A DNA stretch of 64,000 bases, from positions 10,947,767-11,011,766 of the forward strand of contig CM029370.1 in assembly GCA_017165825.1 (NCBI GenBank), read 5' to 3'. The notes beneath the pieces were generated by a model. That model ran no database searches. It was not told the DNA's origin and saw nothing but the letters and a program-made list of their open reading frames with translations. The number at the start of each line of letters is the position of its first letter. The first letter of the stretch is position 1. The translations under genes were made by a program, and so were the position numbers. This document shows, one piece after another, positions 36,425 to 50,279 of this stretch. Origin of the DNA: Hepsetus odoe. Lineage: Eukaryota > Chordata > Actinopteri > Characiformes > Hepsetidae.

Positions 36425-38575
36425 TATAGTTTTTAAAAACAGAAACATTGGACACAAATAATTTTTTCTAGTGAAACAATAAAGTGCTTGTATATACATG
36501 TAATGGAAAAATGGATCAGAACAATGTATACATATAAGATATAAAATGTTATGTCATCCCAAATGATTCAGTCATTAATGAACCAGAGTGACGTGTAATA
36601 GAATCACTCTTTTGGAATGGGGCTTGAATCAGCCTCCTGTAAATAAAAGTTGGTAGCTTCCCTCTTACATTTGCACTATGACGAGTGGCTCTAGTCATAG
36701 TTATTTTTAAAGTTACTGTTAAATCAGTCTACAACCAATCTACACTTCCCGCTGACCCCAGAACAGTCACTGATATGCCATTTGTTTGTTTACCCCAGTT
36801 AGAGCCATGGCGACGGATTCCCGCCCAAGAGTATTTAATCCCAGGCATGCAGACACATGGAGGGGGAAGCCATGGTCAGGATTCCCTCTCCTTTCATGGG
36901 CTCTGACCTCATTTCCTTTTGCACAGGCTCTCATGGGTTACACTGCATTTATTTTTTGTGCAAACTAGTTCCATTGTCATTTGTTGAGCAGAGCAATGTC
37001 ATGGTCTTACATAATTCTAACTGTGTTTAAAGTAGACATAGCAAGCATAGCACAAAAATGCATTCCTCTTGGCTTCTTCCCTGAGGAGCTGGCATTGTCC
37101 AGTTTTCATTGCGACAGGAGGGCTCTGCAGTCTCAAGTGAAATTCCATTTATGGAAACATGAAGTGTTCTTCTGCTGTTGTCCATTTCCTGCAGATGTGA
37201 AAGTATCCTAGCCCTCTACATATTTGGTCTTGTTTTGTTACACTGTGACTCAGTTGCCATCAATAGTTTCGGTGACATTTTTTTGATGCACTCTTTTGCA
37301 AAGACAGCATTTTCTGCAAAGTTCTCACCATTGCATAAGTTCCCTTTTGTTCTGTTTTATGCAACATCACATTTAAAATTGGTTTAATGTTGGCATGCTG
37401 TAACCAATCTTAAGTGCTTTAAATGACTCAGTCATTTAATAGTAAATTAGTAAATTAAATCATCTCCTTATATTTGATTACAAATATAAATAGCAAAAAA
37501 GTTAAAAACGTTATACTGAGGCAAAGCAGTCCCTCAGTGTTTTTGTTCATGTTTGTAAGTTTTTGTAAGCTTTGCCTAAGCTTTTATTGTATGTCAGTAA
37601 TTCCGTTATTTTAATTCCCTTCAGAGAAATGGTGACAAACAACATACTGTAAAAGGCACTTGTGATGGCATTGCATTCTCTACATCATATCAAGAAAGTC
37701 ACATGACTACTTGTAAACCTACTGCTTCTCGGCTTCATGCACAATTGATACACTAGGCTGAGAGCTCTGCGCCTATCAGCTTATTCATGCAAGGTGACAT
37801 CATCCAGCCTTTTTGTGGTGTGATTGCAGTAAGCATCATAGCAGCAGGGGATAAATAGTTAACATCCATCGAGTAAAGCCAGCAAGTAGGCATCCCAGAA
37901 AGCAGATCCGCACATTGCAGTGAACCAGAAACACACTTTCTATCACCGTTCAGCCATCTGTGCCAAGAGATACAGGAAATGTTCTCAGCAACACCCCAAC
38001 CAGTGAATGCTGAGATGTGAGGACACTTTTCTTTTACTCTATTGATTCAGATGCTTTTTTTCATGATTATTATAAAGTAAAATATCTAAGAATAGTATAT
38101 GTACTCATGATATCATCCAGGGGAAAAAAATATTGCAAATTTAATGGCAGCAATCAAGAAACTTACTTAAATGATCATAAAAAATAAAGTGTTATAATTT
38201 ATTTAAATTAATTTCTCATCATTACCCAATAGAAAGCTTTCCTGCAAAAGGGATAATTTGAAAAAAAAAATATTTTAGTTATGTGGCAAAACTATTGGAA
38301 CATCTTTAAAATATATATTAATAATATTATTAATTATTATTTTAATATTAGTAATATTCAAAACAAGGACAGTAACATCTTCAAGAAAATTGTATTTTTT
38401 ATTGCTCTTAGTCTCATGAAACTATTGCTAGGTTTGTTTAACTGGGATAAAAATTTAAGGTAAAAAAAAAACCTTTTTCATTAATCAGTATGAGTCAAAA
38501 GCAAGGAAATGCACTCCGGTGAGACAAAGTTATGAAACACAGATTATGAAATGCTTATAAAATATAGACAGTTAA
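36425..38575. other. Intergenic, no recognised feature
   Basis: A/T-rich sequence with short open frames that lack domains or splice context. Confidence 0.4.
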
Positions 38576-38589
38576 AATGTGTGTTCCTA

Positions 38590-38860
38590 TAATCACAGTA
38601 AAGCAGACCTTTAAAATGCCTGATGCAGTTGAAAGTTTCCCGGGAAGAAGATTGATGAACATACTGCCTTCATGTAGATTGAGGAGGATGCTTAGAGAAA
38701 CAAAGAGGAATGCAAATATCAGTTTTAGAACTGCAATTGAGTTGAACTTTGGGGTTTCAAAATGTTAGAATCCACTATCTGCTGCCGCCTCCATGACCAG
38801 AAGTCAAACCTTTCCTAAAAGCAATGCCTGAACTTGAACAAACTGTCATTAAGACTACAT
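38590..38860 (+). mobile_element. Possible Tc1-like N-terminal relic
   Basis: A translation (RRMLRETKRNANISFRTAIE then, in another frame, a RLHDQKSN-like piece) resembles the second helix-turn-helix of Tc1 transposases. Short and damaged; assignment is tentative. Confidence 0.4.
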
Positions 38861-40875
38861 ATGGAATCATTTCATGTGGTCAAACCAATTATGTTATTAA
38901 AAAAAAGCGACTGCCAACAATGAAATTACCTGGTGTCAACTGTTGAACAGGTGTCTGAATAGTCTTTGAGACTTGAATGCAGTAAGAAGTTAGAGGGCTC
39001 CTGTCAAAAACAATGCAATGAACTGAATCTCATTAAATATTTGCCCCACCAGAAGACTTACTTGGCAGTGGGTAAGCCTTTCAGCAAGAAACTTTTATAT
39101 GTCAAACACATAAAAACCCCAAACAGAAATGTTAATGGAAGCAGTTTTGCAATGGCCCTCCAGTACCAGAAATGCAATAATATGAATATGTTCTTTTCAT
39201 GAGGAAGTGATACAAGATTCTGCAATAAATAATCTGTTATAGTAATGCAGAGTAACTTTCTCCTTTTCTTGCATGTCTTATTTAATCTAGTTGAATTTCA
39301 CGATGGCTAGCAGTACTTCTGAAGTTAGTTGTTTATACAGAGGACGTGAAATACTGAACTGCCCATATTTACTAAAAGCAGATTTGCTGATCGTGTACAT
39401 TGTCATATTCCAGTGTGTCATAAGCATGTGATTGTAAGTGAACTCTGTTGATCTTTACCTTGGATTATGTCACCCTGTAATGTAGAAGATCTGACATCTG
39501 ATGCAGGTACAATTGAATGAGTCATCATTACGAAAACTGATATCCACTTAATTCTTCATATACCAGTGCAAATCATTAGGCTGCCTTCAGAAGCTTCAGA
39601 ACCTTTTCCACATTGCTGGAGCCAGTCCTAAATATACTCGGCGATCCATCTTGAAAAAAGAAGTGGTTCAATTTGGAATATATGTTGCCACAGTTGCAAA
39701 ACAGCCTTAATATCTCAAATGATAACTTTAAGAATAAGCCAAATAATGTGTTGAACAAATAAATGTCAGTGTTTCTTTTAAGTCAGTTTGAAAAAAAAAA
39801 TACTATTTAAAAAATAAGATCTACACTTCAGTTTTGGTTAATCAGTTACAATTTAAAATGATTTAAAAACTCCATGCCCTTTTATTTTAGACATGCTTGG
39901 CTAGGCCACTTTGTTCCTAAAGTCCTTTGATCTCTAAAGTGTTTCATATCTTGCAAAAGTAAAGGTAAATGAGTGACTCCCCTGAGCACCAACACTAAAT
40001 AAACAGCAAAAACCTGCACAGTCATTATGGTCGAGCATGGTGTGTCATGTGCCAACAGAATGAATGTGATGCAATCGACCCCATCATATTTGCAATGCGA
40101 TTTCTCCGTCTTCATGTAAACATTTTCGGTAAAAAGGTTACAGGAGAGCTTCTCTGTGTTGAATCATGTGACAAAAGGGGGAATTTCCTGTTTGCCTGAA
40201 CACAACAAAGGCCAGACTGAGTGCAGGTCATGTGACTGTGGTGTCATTGTGGAAAACACCCTCGTTGTCACTTATGATTGCACTGTCCCTTCATTATCTG
40301 AAAATACAGTCATCAGCATGAGCTCTGCAGTTTCTGTTGCTTGTCACGTTAGAGTGTTTACACCTTTTGAGTCATTTTTACTATCGCCTGACCCACAGAA
40401 TGAGTGGGAGGCAATGGAATTTATTTTTGGAACTGCTTACTACATACATATAAACCAGATATTTCCAAAACTACAAGCTGACTCAACCAGACCTGTGGTC
40501 CTATAAATAGCATGTCCTTTCACCTTCATGCCATAACTATCACTCAGGCGTGGCTGACCTTTTCTTTTTTCTTTTCTTATTGGTGACCTTTAGTTCTTGG
40601 TCTTTAACACAAAGCTTGGTTATCATGATTTTCTGTTTTTTTCGGATTTCAGGAGAAATGTTTAATTTGAGGTCATAAATGTGAGTGTTATGTTAGCAAA
40701 TCAAATCTGACTATTGAGATTTCTATCAAGAGAATATACAAGTAACAATACTAGAGTCTTTCATTCAGATGACTGAGCAATCAGTTTGTCTCTCTGTCTT
40801 ATATCCATTTTTTTCTGCCCAATACAAATCAAAAATGGGTTTTGGGGTTCTCTGCAAAGAGTATTCTTCTGCTTC
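38861..40875. other. Intergenic, no recognised gene
   Basis: AP-1-like TGAGTCA occurs at about 39519. The 116-codon open frame at 40156-40506 begins with GTG, not ATG, and has no domain. Confidence 0.4.
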
Positions 40876-40879
40876 TTCT

Positions 40880-41580
40880 CCTTTCAGGTGCTCCCATTAA
40901 GGGTCACCATAGTGGATCATCCATCCCCATTTTTTCGGGTCCTCTGCATTTTCTTCTTTCATACATGACCGCCTGCATGTGCTCTCTCACCACATCCATA
41001 AACCTCTTTGTCCTTCCTCATCTCCTTGTCTCTCTGCACATGTCCAAACCAATGAAATTTCACCTCTAAGACTTTGTCTCCAATTGTCCAACCTGAGCTG
41101 TCTCTCTCATACTTATTCCTATTCCTGTCCATTCTCATCACTCCCAATATAAATCTCAGCATCTTTAACTCTGCCACCACTAGCTCTGCAACTTGTCTTT
41201 TTTTTGTCAGGGCCACCGTCTTCATAACCATTCTGTAAAGCTTTTGTTTTCTGTCTTGCTGGTATCCATCTGTCACAGATCACTCCTGCCACTCTATAAT
41301 CATCCTTCTATAATTACTACATCTTTGCAAATCACCCTTATTCTTGAAAATCGGTATCAGTACTTCTTCTAAAGTCTTCAGGCATCCTCTGGCTTTCCAT
41401 GAATGTGTTGAAGAATCTGCTCAGAAACTCCACTGACATCTCTTCTAAACATCTCCATGCTTCCACAGGTATGTCATCTGGACCAACTGCTTTTCCATTC
41501 TTCATCATTTTCACAACTGCCCTTACTTCCATCTTGCTAATCTGCTGCACTTCCTTGTTCACTGTCCTCACATCATCCAG

Positions 41581-41614
<34 letters not shown>

Positions 41615-41880
41615 CTCTCTCTTATTCTCTTCATTCATCAGCCCCTCAAAGTACTCTTTCCATCTTCTTAACATGCTCTGTTCACTTGTGAGCATGCTTC
41701 CATTGTTATCTATCCTTTATCATTCTAATCTGCTGCACAGCTTTCCCAGCTCTGTCTCTCTGGCTAACTAACTGGTATGTGTCCTTCTCTCCCTCTGTTG
41801 TATACAACCCCTCATATAACTCACCATATGCCTTATCTTTAGCTATCACCATGTATTTCTTTATAACAATTTGAATATTT
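40880..41880 (-). mobile_element. RTE-type LINE fragment (RT to C-terminus)
   Basis: The minus strand encodes RT sequence with KMMKNGKAVGPDDIPVEAWR (about 41455-41510) and the post-RT segment AELKMLRFILGVMRMDRNR (about 41110-41170). A (CT)n tract (41583-41612) interrupts it. Frames are broken. Confidence 0.85.
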
Positions 41881-41917
41881 TTACTCTTTATAGAGAACTA
41901 AAAAGTGAATAAGGGGT

Positions 41918-42125
41918 GGTAGTGGTTTAGTGGTGGGTACTTGCCTACGGACCTCTGGATCAAGAGGTCCCAGGTTCGAATCCCACCTCAAGCACTACCA
42001 CCACTGGGTCACTGAGCAAGACCCTTAACCCTGAATTGCTCCAGGGGACTGTCCCTCTAATTAGGATGTGGAAGTCACTCTGGATAAGAGCGTCTGCTAA
42101 ATGCAGCAAATGTAAATGTAATGTA
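41918..42125 (+). repeat. tRNA-derived SINE, second family
   Basis: tRNA-like head with A-box-like GTGGTTTAGTGG and B box GGTTCGAATCC, then CACTGGGTCACTGAGCAAGA, and a tail CTGGATAAGAGCGTCTGCTA plus AAATGTAAATGTAA. Related copies: 62335 and 62925; tail fragments at 260, 19750 and 57760. Confidence 0.85.
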
Positions 42126-44209
42126 AGAATAGATTTATTTCAGTTGTTACACATAATTGAAAACAACAGGTGTGCGGGCTGAACAACGTGGACATCTTAG
42201 TTTTAATGACTTTGGACTAGTTAAAATGAAAATTACTTGAGGCCTGATAAGAGCTCTAGAAAGATTGTTAGAAAAACTGATATTTGTTTAAAATATCTTG
42301 TTAACAAATTTGTCAGGATTATGTGTGTTTCATGTGTTTCTTTATTTCTTTTATTTTATTATATAGTAATAATGTGTAATTCATAAACTGTTTTTCTTTT
42401 TTTCTAACCATGCCATGGATATACATTTTTAGTAGTTTGCCTACAAAACTGCATCAACATTTTTTTAAATAATTACAAAATGATGGAATTGTCATAGATA
42501 TTTATTCTCATAGATATTTTAGCCTAATTTAAAATATATTTTAGGACTTGCCTGACGCTCACTTTCTTGCCTTGCGCATAAAGCATGTTCAACGCTGTTA
42601 CAATTTTTTTTCAAATTTCTTTACTTTTATAACTTTCACAATACAGATTTAAATCATCTCAACTAAAAAGCAAAATGTACTTTTTGATTATATTCAGTAC
42701 AAGTATTAAAGAAACCATTGTTACTACTAATAAATGGATTTTGGATAAATGGGTGTTTTTTGTCTTAGTGTATCACAAAAACTCTTGTTCATTTGTTATT
42801 CAGGGACAAATAATATTCTGTCTTATTTAACTATTTTATTTATCTCCATTGTATTGCTTTCATCAAAGAAAGTGTCTTGAATTATGAGAGCTAACAGTTG
42901 CAGCCACTTAAAGGTTATCTGTAGTTCTGCAATCTATTTCACATCAGCAGTTTAGGTTTTAAGTTTCTTTTTTTTTTTGTAGCTATTTTGTATTAATGAC
43001 TACTTTATTATTATGAAGTTAAATAGCACTGTTGCATTAAAATAGTTTTGTATGTTTACCTACAACATACTGGTTCTGAATCATAGTGTAAACACATAAT
43101 GTTGTAGGTATAATTGTTAGCAGGTTTTGATTTAGTTTATGGACAGTGTAAGGGTTCAGTTAATAATAATAACAATAAGGACTTTATAATTATTACAGGT
43201 TTCAACAGTCCAACAGTTTGGTTGGGCAAAACATTTAAACAGTAATGAATGATGGCTCGATAATGAATACACTGTCTTTATTATATTCAGTATTATGTTA
43301 AAAACATTTTACTTTTTTTTTGTTAAAAAAATATTTTGAATGTATTTACATCTCCATTATGGATATGGAATATTTGCATGAATTCACATTCATTTTCTCA
43401 ACTTTTTTAGCTCCTATTGCCTACTTCAGTCCACTCCTGGTCCTATAGTACCTCAAGAAAAGAGAACATGATTTCAGTCATCCCTTAAAAAAAAAATAGT
43501 AACACTAAGTTAAATAACTATGTCATCACCTTGATTTATTAGCCTACTCATCCTTTTTAATGTATTTACGTATTTGCCATTTTTGGAATTTGTTGAATGA
43601 CTACACTAATTACACTAATATTAAAATACTCATTGAACAACCATAATGTCTCTTAAAATATTTTTGTTTATCTATTGCATGGGAGTTTTCAAGAATGCTT
43701 AATATATTTTTAGTCGGGATCTCAACACTATACAAGATGTACAAGATTACCACCAAAAAAATACATCACCATACCACTGAGGGTCTATCTCAAATATCAA
43801 TATCTGAAAAGGTTACCATTTGCTAAAAAGTACAATAAAAATGTGTAGAAGTCCAAGGAAAGCTAAACTTTTTTCTCCCGAGAAAAAAGAAAGTTAACAT
43901 TAGCATTTTACTGTAAAATGTTCTGAAGAGTCTCCAAACACTGATAAAGACTTCGGAGAGCTACATAAGAAAAATTATAAACATTGTTCCTGTATAAATA
44001 TTCAGATGAGAGATGGTCAGGTTAAGTTATATATAAAATAGCATATGTGTATAATATTATAAACGGAAGTCAAAGAAGTGTTATATTTATATTGTAAAAT
44101 AGTTACCTTTTGATTTTTAAGCACAAGATGTATGACAATATAATTTTTTTAGGGATTTGTAGGAACAAACAAAAGAAAAACATGCTGCCACATTTAAAAA
44201 GTGCAGCGA
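42126..44209. other. Intergenic, very A/T-rich
   Basis: No supported feature. Confidence 0.4.
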
Positions 44210-44580
44210 TGAGCACAGTCCAGTTCACACAGCCACTGTAGGGGCTTTCAGCAGGGGACAGAGGTCAGTATGGGGACTTTCTAGCCTTTGATCCTCATGT
44301 GCATTTAAAAGCCTTGGGTGCTCAATATTCTTTTGTCAGCTGTTGTGGTTCTTGGACCATTTTCAAAAGGTACTAACCTTTAATATCAGAAACACCACAA
44401 AAAACCTGCTGCTGGAGATGCTGTGAGCGGTCACTAATCATATATTGACCCATGTCACTCAGAACTACACTTGGCCATTTTTCCTGCTGATGGTTAGTTG
44501 CTGCCTAATATATCTCATGCCTTGGCAAGTGCCCCTGAAAAAAGTTAAAATAAATCTGTTATGTTGTGGATGATCAGTGT
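44210..44580 (-). mobile_element. Tc1-like transposon, 5' half (related to the outer element at 34.06 kb)
   Basis: The right terminus ATGTTGTGGATGATCAGTGT and the internal text (TTGCTGCCTAATATATCTCA, then GTTCTTGGACCATTTTCAAA) match the antisense of the Tc1 transposase N-terminal region. The other half is absent. Confidence 0.65.
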
Positions 44581-47140
44581 GTAATCACTGATTGTAGCTT
44601 TTAGTTGCTCTGGAAATTGGCTTTCACCCTCTACTTCATCCATAAGTGGAACGTGTCTAAAGCTTGTAAGAGGCACATTGGCCTTGCTGGGTTCCTTTCT
44701 GTGGCCACAAAATCATGACATTTTTGATCAATAGCTTTGTATTTGATATCATATTCATTATTAAATAAAAAAACTGGGAAAATCCAAAATCCAGTAATCA
44801 TGTTTTCTTGCCAAATGTGCTAATAATTCAGAATGCATTTTATAATTTCTTGCAATAAAATGTATCAGGTTGGGTTTTCTGTAAACTAATCATGGCTAAA
44901 TTGTGAACTTAAAAAAACCCCCACTGATTTAAATAATAATTTTTTTCTATAAAATATTTTAAACAAAATAACTTTATTATCCCACCATATTTTGTAGTCA
45001 TCGCTTCTAATGCAATGAAATAGTGCCACGAGGAGTTCTTTGCCTGAACAATTATTTAAAGGAATTATTAGAAGACTTTTAAACACATAAATTCAATATT
45101 ATTTTAAGGTTCTTGGGAGAACCCTTAAACTATTAAAGAAGTATAGTACTTAGATGGAAGTGTGCAGGAAAACAAGCTCTTTCCTCTTTTGACCTGTTAC
45201 TTAAAATATTGTTTTGTTTCCTATTTCACTCCTCTATTTCTTCATTCTTATATGATCAGGGATGTTGTCATGTGCCATAGTTGTGTATGTAGTAAGTCAC
45301 TGGTGTGACCATTAGGTCAAATACTTTTTTTCCATGATATTTACTTCTAATGCCAATCTCTGCCATTATGTTCATGGCCTGGAACATGTACGTGGTCTTT
45401 GGTAGGTATGTTCTGCCCTCTAGAGGACTTTTTCAGCAGTTCTTTATAGTTTTATGCAATGTAATGGTAAAGAAATACAGTTCTAATCTGTGTTACTGAT
45501 CTGTTGCTGTGCTGTATGTGTCAACACACTGACAGTTACAGCACTTGTTCACAGCATGCAAGGTCAATGTACATTGCATTTGTGATATGATAGTAGAAGT
45601 GCCATAACTTTTTGTCTTGGGAAACCAAACTGCAACCTTTGTTGTAGTCAAAAGTCAAAACACTGTACAAATGAAGAAGGTGGGTATATTGTGTATACAT
45701 TTAAAAAAGAACTTCAAAACATATCAAGAACAAAAAGAAAGTAACATGAACTGTTTTTCTCTTTATCTGGAAAGAGGTGGGGTGATAATACATTATAATA
45801 AGTATACCAATTCCAATAATATAAATAAATAAACAAGCCCCTGCTGAGTAATCTGAATTAAGAATAATGTTCAGGGATCCTTAACCCACATGACAAAATA
45901 TGAACATTATCAATATGAAAAAAAAAAAAGTAAACATAAAGTTGTTTTGTTCTTGCTGTTTTACTTCATTGTGTTTTTTTAAGGATTGAAAGATTATTTT
46001 AAAAAGTATACAAAAAAAAATAGAGGGTTAGCTATTTCTCCACAGTCTGCCACAGTGAATCTACTGGTGCATCATTTTAAACATTACTGCTGTATGAAAT
46101 TGTGTGAAGCACCTTTCTTTTTTTCTTTTTTTTTGTGTAGCTTATTCTAAAGAAGAAGAAGAAATAAAGCCCTGAAGTGCTAAAGCTTGGAAGCTAAATT
46201 GCTGTCGGATTTATGCACTTGATTTGATTTCAAAAGCAACATTCAAAGGAGATGACTGAAGCTGAAATAGAACTTACTGGAAACAAGAAATCCAGTTTCT
46301 CATATTATGTTAATTCAATGAAGCATTACTACCTTTACTATTCACATTTATTTATATTGACCAACTCTCTAATGGGTATGTTAATACTGCACTCTGAGCT
46401 CATAAGCTCATAAACTCATAAACATGTTTATTGATGTCTTCAGAGTGAGACTTTCCTCTTCCTTATGCAAATGGGGAATTTCTGCTGGTTGAACGTTTTG
46501 TTTTTAAAAATTTACAAATAGTGACAGCTGGGGTGAGGTGGTATTGCAGGCATATGCCTCTATTATGGATATTAAAAAAAAATCAGACAATATGAGTTTT
46601 ACAAAAAGGAATTGCGATGAATGATGCAGTACAACAATAGTGAGCCAGAGAGAGAAAGAGAGAGAGAGAGAGAAAGGAACATCATCCAGGATTATTTAAG
46701 CACTTTATACAATTTCTTTTTTCTGTAACTTTGGTTTGTTGAGTTAATCCTGAGAGGGTATCTAACTCTCTGAAACTGAAATCCCCACCAATATCCCCAG
46801 TGATATGAAGCAGATGTATTGAGCAACCAGAACCTTCCTGCTGGGAATTAAAAGATAGGTAACTCTCTGCTTTCTTACTTTGTTTTTTAGAATGTCTCCA
46901 CCCTTCAGTTTGTAGGATACGAAGTAATTTATTGTGGTTTGACATACAATCGACACTATATTGATTGAGCATCTTCTGCCTTCTCTTCATCTTCATCATC
47001 CTCTTCTTCCTCCTCTACAATACCTGCCCTTTACCTGGCTCTCCTAGATTTGCCGTTCCTCAAAGATGCTTTTCATCCACCTTGATCACCTCCCTCTCCA
47101 CTCTTTTACCGGTCCACTGCTCATAGTGTTGTTAGATTCT
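44581..47140. other. Intergenic, mostly unassigned
   Basis: Contains a GA microsatellite (46643-46674) and a diverged repeat at 45245-45450 that resembles 56545-56760. The frame at 46682-46999 (minus) is not supported as a gene. Confidence 0.4.
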
Positions 47141-47559
47141 CCGATTGAGAACCGAGGTTCGAGGAGTCAGTGATGAGGCGAAGAGGTTTTAAGGTATATC
47201 CAAGTTTATTAACAGAAAATTAACAGAGTTCTTGCAAGATGTTCAAAAGACTGGTCAGTGTTCCTCTCTTTGTTGAATCCTTTCTCTCTCTAACTTGCAC
47301 AGTTCAGAGTGTGCCTTTTTATCTGTACCCGGGAGTTCCAAGGCCTCCGGTGGAGACACCTAATCTAAGACTATGACCTTGTTTGGGTGTTTTTAATGTG
47401 CAAAGAAAGCGTTACTTAGAAGAGAACAGAGAACAGAGAGATGCAGTTACAGAGGAATATATGCGAATAAAATAAGTAAATAAGTAATATCAAGCTACAA
47501 TCCGTCAGTGTGTAGATTGTGTGACACATTTATGCATGGAGCTGCAGGGGGGCGGTCCC

Positions 47560-47792
47560 TGTTCGACGCTAGCTCCCTCATTTTGGATTGGCCCCAGGAT
47601 TGAAAGGTCATGGGTTCGAATCCCAGACCAGTAGGTTGCCCTGAGGTACGCTTGAGCAAGGAACCTTCCTCGTCACTGCTCCCCAGGTGCTTTCAGTTGC
47701 TGTCCCCTGCTGCACGAGTGTGAGTGTGTGGGTAAAATGCAGAGATGCTGTGCCGTGTACTCACAATGACAAGAACAGACACTTTCACTATG
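47560..47792 (+). repeat. tRNA-headed SINE, diverged head
   Basis: B-box-like GGGTTCGAATCCC, GCCCTGAGGTACGCTTGAGC and GACACTTTCACTA tail. Confidence 0.75.
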
Positions 47793-48216
47793 TCTCCCAT
47801 GACTGCCCAGATCAACTATAGGACCATGGATGTGAGCACTGGGGTACCCCTTGCCGTCAGCTGCAGCCCAGTCATGTGCCTCAAATAGGGGAGCTGTTAA
47901 TTGTTAGGGTGGTTTTTTTTTTTCTTTGGCCTACCCTCAAAGGTCCACCTCTGGGCCAAGCAGGGTTATGCATCATGAAAACTACCATTTTGTAGTTTTT
48001 ATCTAAAAGACTAGTTAAAACAACTGGTAGCTAGTTTTCAAATATTTGGTTTTCTTGAGCATCCTTGAGCACTTTGAAACAAGCATGTCCAAATCCTACT
48101 GGTTCAAAAGGTCACAAATGAGTTCTAGGGTTAACATTGCTTGACATGGCTTTAAAAAGGGATGTTTTTATTTTGTGCCTCGTTGTTATTTTTCTTACTC
48201 AGGCTGTTAAAATTTT

Positions 48217-48473
48217 GGAGCAGCGTTAGCCTAGTGTTTAGGGAGTTGGCCCCGGATCGGAAAATTGTGGGTTTGATTCCCTCACCAGTAGGTTGCCCCG
48301 AGGTACCCATGAGCAAGGTACCGTCCCTGTCATTGCTTCCCGGGTGCTTTCAATAGCTGCTCCCTACTGCATGTGTGTGTGTGGGTGAAACGCAGAGGTT
48401 GAATTTCGTTGTGTTGTGTTGTGCTGTGCGGCGTTTCACAATGACGCTGGTAGTCACTTTCACTTTCACTTCC
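48217..48473 (+). repeat. tRNA-headed SINE
   Basis: Head GCCTAGTGTTTAGGGAGTTG, GAGGTACCCATGAGCAAGGT, tail CACTTTCACTTTCACTT. Confidence 0.85.
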
Positions 48474-49104
48474 AGGTCCAGGCTGAACCTTGGCAGGTAA
48501 TGTTCCATAAGCGGCTGCATGCATCGAGTTAGGAGCTCTGAAATGCATGTATGTCAAGACCCTGATTTTAGTAATACTCCTCATCTTTGGTTTTAAAAGC
48601 TGTAGATTATAGAGCTCCAGAGTGGAGGACTTCAACTACCTCTCTGTTTTGCTGAGCTTGACCCTTGCACACAGCCTGCACACTTACTTCAAGGTTTGTT
48701 AGCTACACACACTTTTATAACCTCATTAACTGGATTTTAGTTAGTGGTAACACTGACATATGGGTTTGGAGTTGGTGGTGGTGGTGGTGATGTACTGGAA
48801 CTTTTCCCAGTGCTCATAGGGTAAAAAGCAGAGAAACACCTTGGTCATCTGGACATCAGTCCATTGTAAATAAAACCAATCCAATATATTTAATAGAAAT
48901 AATGGCAGCTAAAGCATTAAACAGAAACTCCTGGTTTAGCAGGAAAGATCTGAACTTTAAACAACTACTACTCTTGTACTCCGGATGGAAACAATGTATG
49001 CACCTAAGGCAAAAAAGTAGTGACATATCTAGAAAAGTTAGCAAGCTAACTAATAATTGTGTATTATTTATAATAAATACAACAGCAACAACAATCATCA
49101 CCTT

Positions 49105-49127
49105 CATCATCATAATCACCATCATCA

Positions 49128-49162
<35 letters not shown>
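49105..49162. repeat. (ATC)n/(ATT)n microsatellite
   Basis: Trinucleotide runs, ATC followed by about 11 ATT units. Confidence 0.95.
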
Positions 49163-49166
<4 letters not shown>

Positions 49167-49466
49167 ATATGTTGGTTTTCACAAGCTCTTGCTAAACTTG
49201 CTGTTATAAATGTTTACAACTATGTAAACTATGTATGTAACTTTCAGGCCTCACTGTTCTGCCTATAAAATCCTTTTCATCTTAACTTGCTGGGTATGTC
49301 AACTATACATACCCACATACAAGACGAAGGGTGTGACTGTTCCTGGACCTCAACTGTTTTGAGCACCTAAATAGTGCCTATTACTTATGTAAAAGCGATC
49401 ACTAAGAACTGTCATTTAGCATCAGTCCTTGATGGTAATGTCTTAAAATCTATTAATGAGCACTTG

Positions 49467-49724
49467 GGGCAGTGGTGGCCTAGTGGTGAGGGAGTTGGCC
49501 CCGCATCGGAAGATTGTGGGTTTGATTCCCTCATAAAGTGGGTTGCCCTGAGGTACCCCTGAGCAAGGTACCGTCCCTGTCACTGCTCCCCGGGCGCTTT
49601 CAATAGCTGCCCACTTCTGCATGGTGTTTGTGTGCATGGGTTAAAAGCAGAGGTCCAATTTCGTTGTGGTTCACGCTTGCTGTGCTGTGACCTCGCAATG
49701 ACAAGGGTTGTCACTTTCACTTTA
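49467..49724 (+). repeat. tRNA-headed SINE abutting a MITE
   Basis: Head GGCAGTGGTGGCCTAGTGGT, GAGGTACCCCTGAGCAAGGT, tail TGTCACTTTCACTTTA. It ends right at the TA of the foldback MITE that follows. Confidence 0.85.
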
Positions 49725-49728
49725 TATA

Positions 49729-50272
49729 CAGTACCGTGCAAAAGTTTAAGGCAGGTGTGAAAAAATGCTGTAAACAAAGAATGCTTTCAAAAATGGAAGT
49801 GTTAATCATTTATTTTCATCAATCAACAAAATGCAGTGAATTAACAAAAGAGAAATCTAAATCAAATCAATATTTGATGTTACAACCTTTTGCCTTCAAA
49901 ACAGCATCAATTCTTCTAGGTACACTTGCACACAAAAACTCGACTGGTAGGTTGTTCCAAATGTGACTGTGTTTCAACATACGTGTGACATTGATGATCA
50001 TCAGCACCTGTTTGGTAAAACTGGTTGATCATAAACCTGACTATAATCCTACAAAATCCCTGACTTTGTGCAAGTGTACCTATAAGAATTGATGCTGGTT
50101 TGAAGGCAAAAGGTAGTAACACCAAATATTGATTTGATTTAGATTTTTCTTTTGTTCGCTCACTTTGCATTTTGAAAATTGCTAAAAATAAACAATCATT
50201 ATTTATATTTCTGAAAGCATTCTTTGTTTACAGCATTTTTTCACACCTGCCTAAAACTTTTGCACAGTACTG
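49729..50272. mobile_element. Long foldback MITE, copy 2
   Basis: TA-flanked; the left end CAGTACCGTGCAAAAGTTTA matches the inverted right end AAACTTTTGCACAGTACTG. Internal arms carry CTTTTGCCTTCAAAACAGCA and, reversed, TGATGCTGGTTTGAAGGCAA. 544 bp, the same family as 16009-16531, without coding capacity. Confidence 0.9.
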
Positions 50273-50279
50273 TATTTAC

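Noticed and set aside
40156..40506. 116-codon open frame
   Set aside because: It begins with GTG, contains no recognised domain and has no splice or promoter context.
41930..42000. tRNA gene with good A and B boxes
   Set aside because: The following SINE body and GATAAGAGCGTC tail, plus other copies in the window, show that it is a tRNA-derived SINE head; the cloverleaf is imperfect.
46682..46999. 105-codon minus-strand frame next to an acidic Glu/Asp-coding stretch (about 46960-47020)
   Set aside because: The acidic stretch comes from simple CTT/CAT-type repeats; no flanking exons or domain could be found.
47140..47400. Possible LTR (TGTTAGATTCTCC..., CCAAGTTTATTAACAGA)
   Set aside because: It looks repeat-like, but I could not find a matching terminus, target duplication or second LTR.
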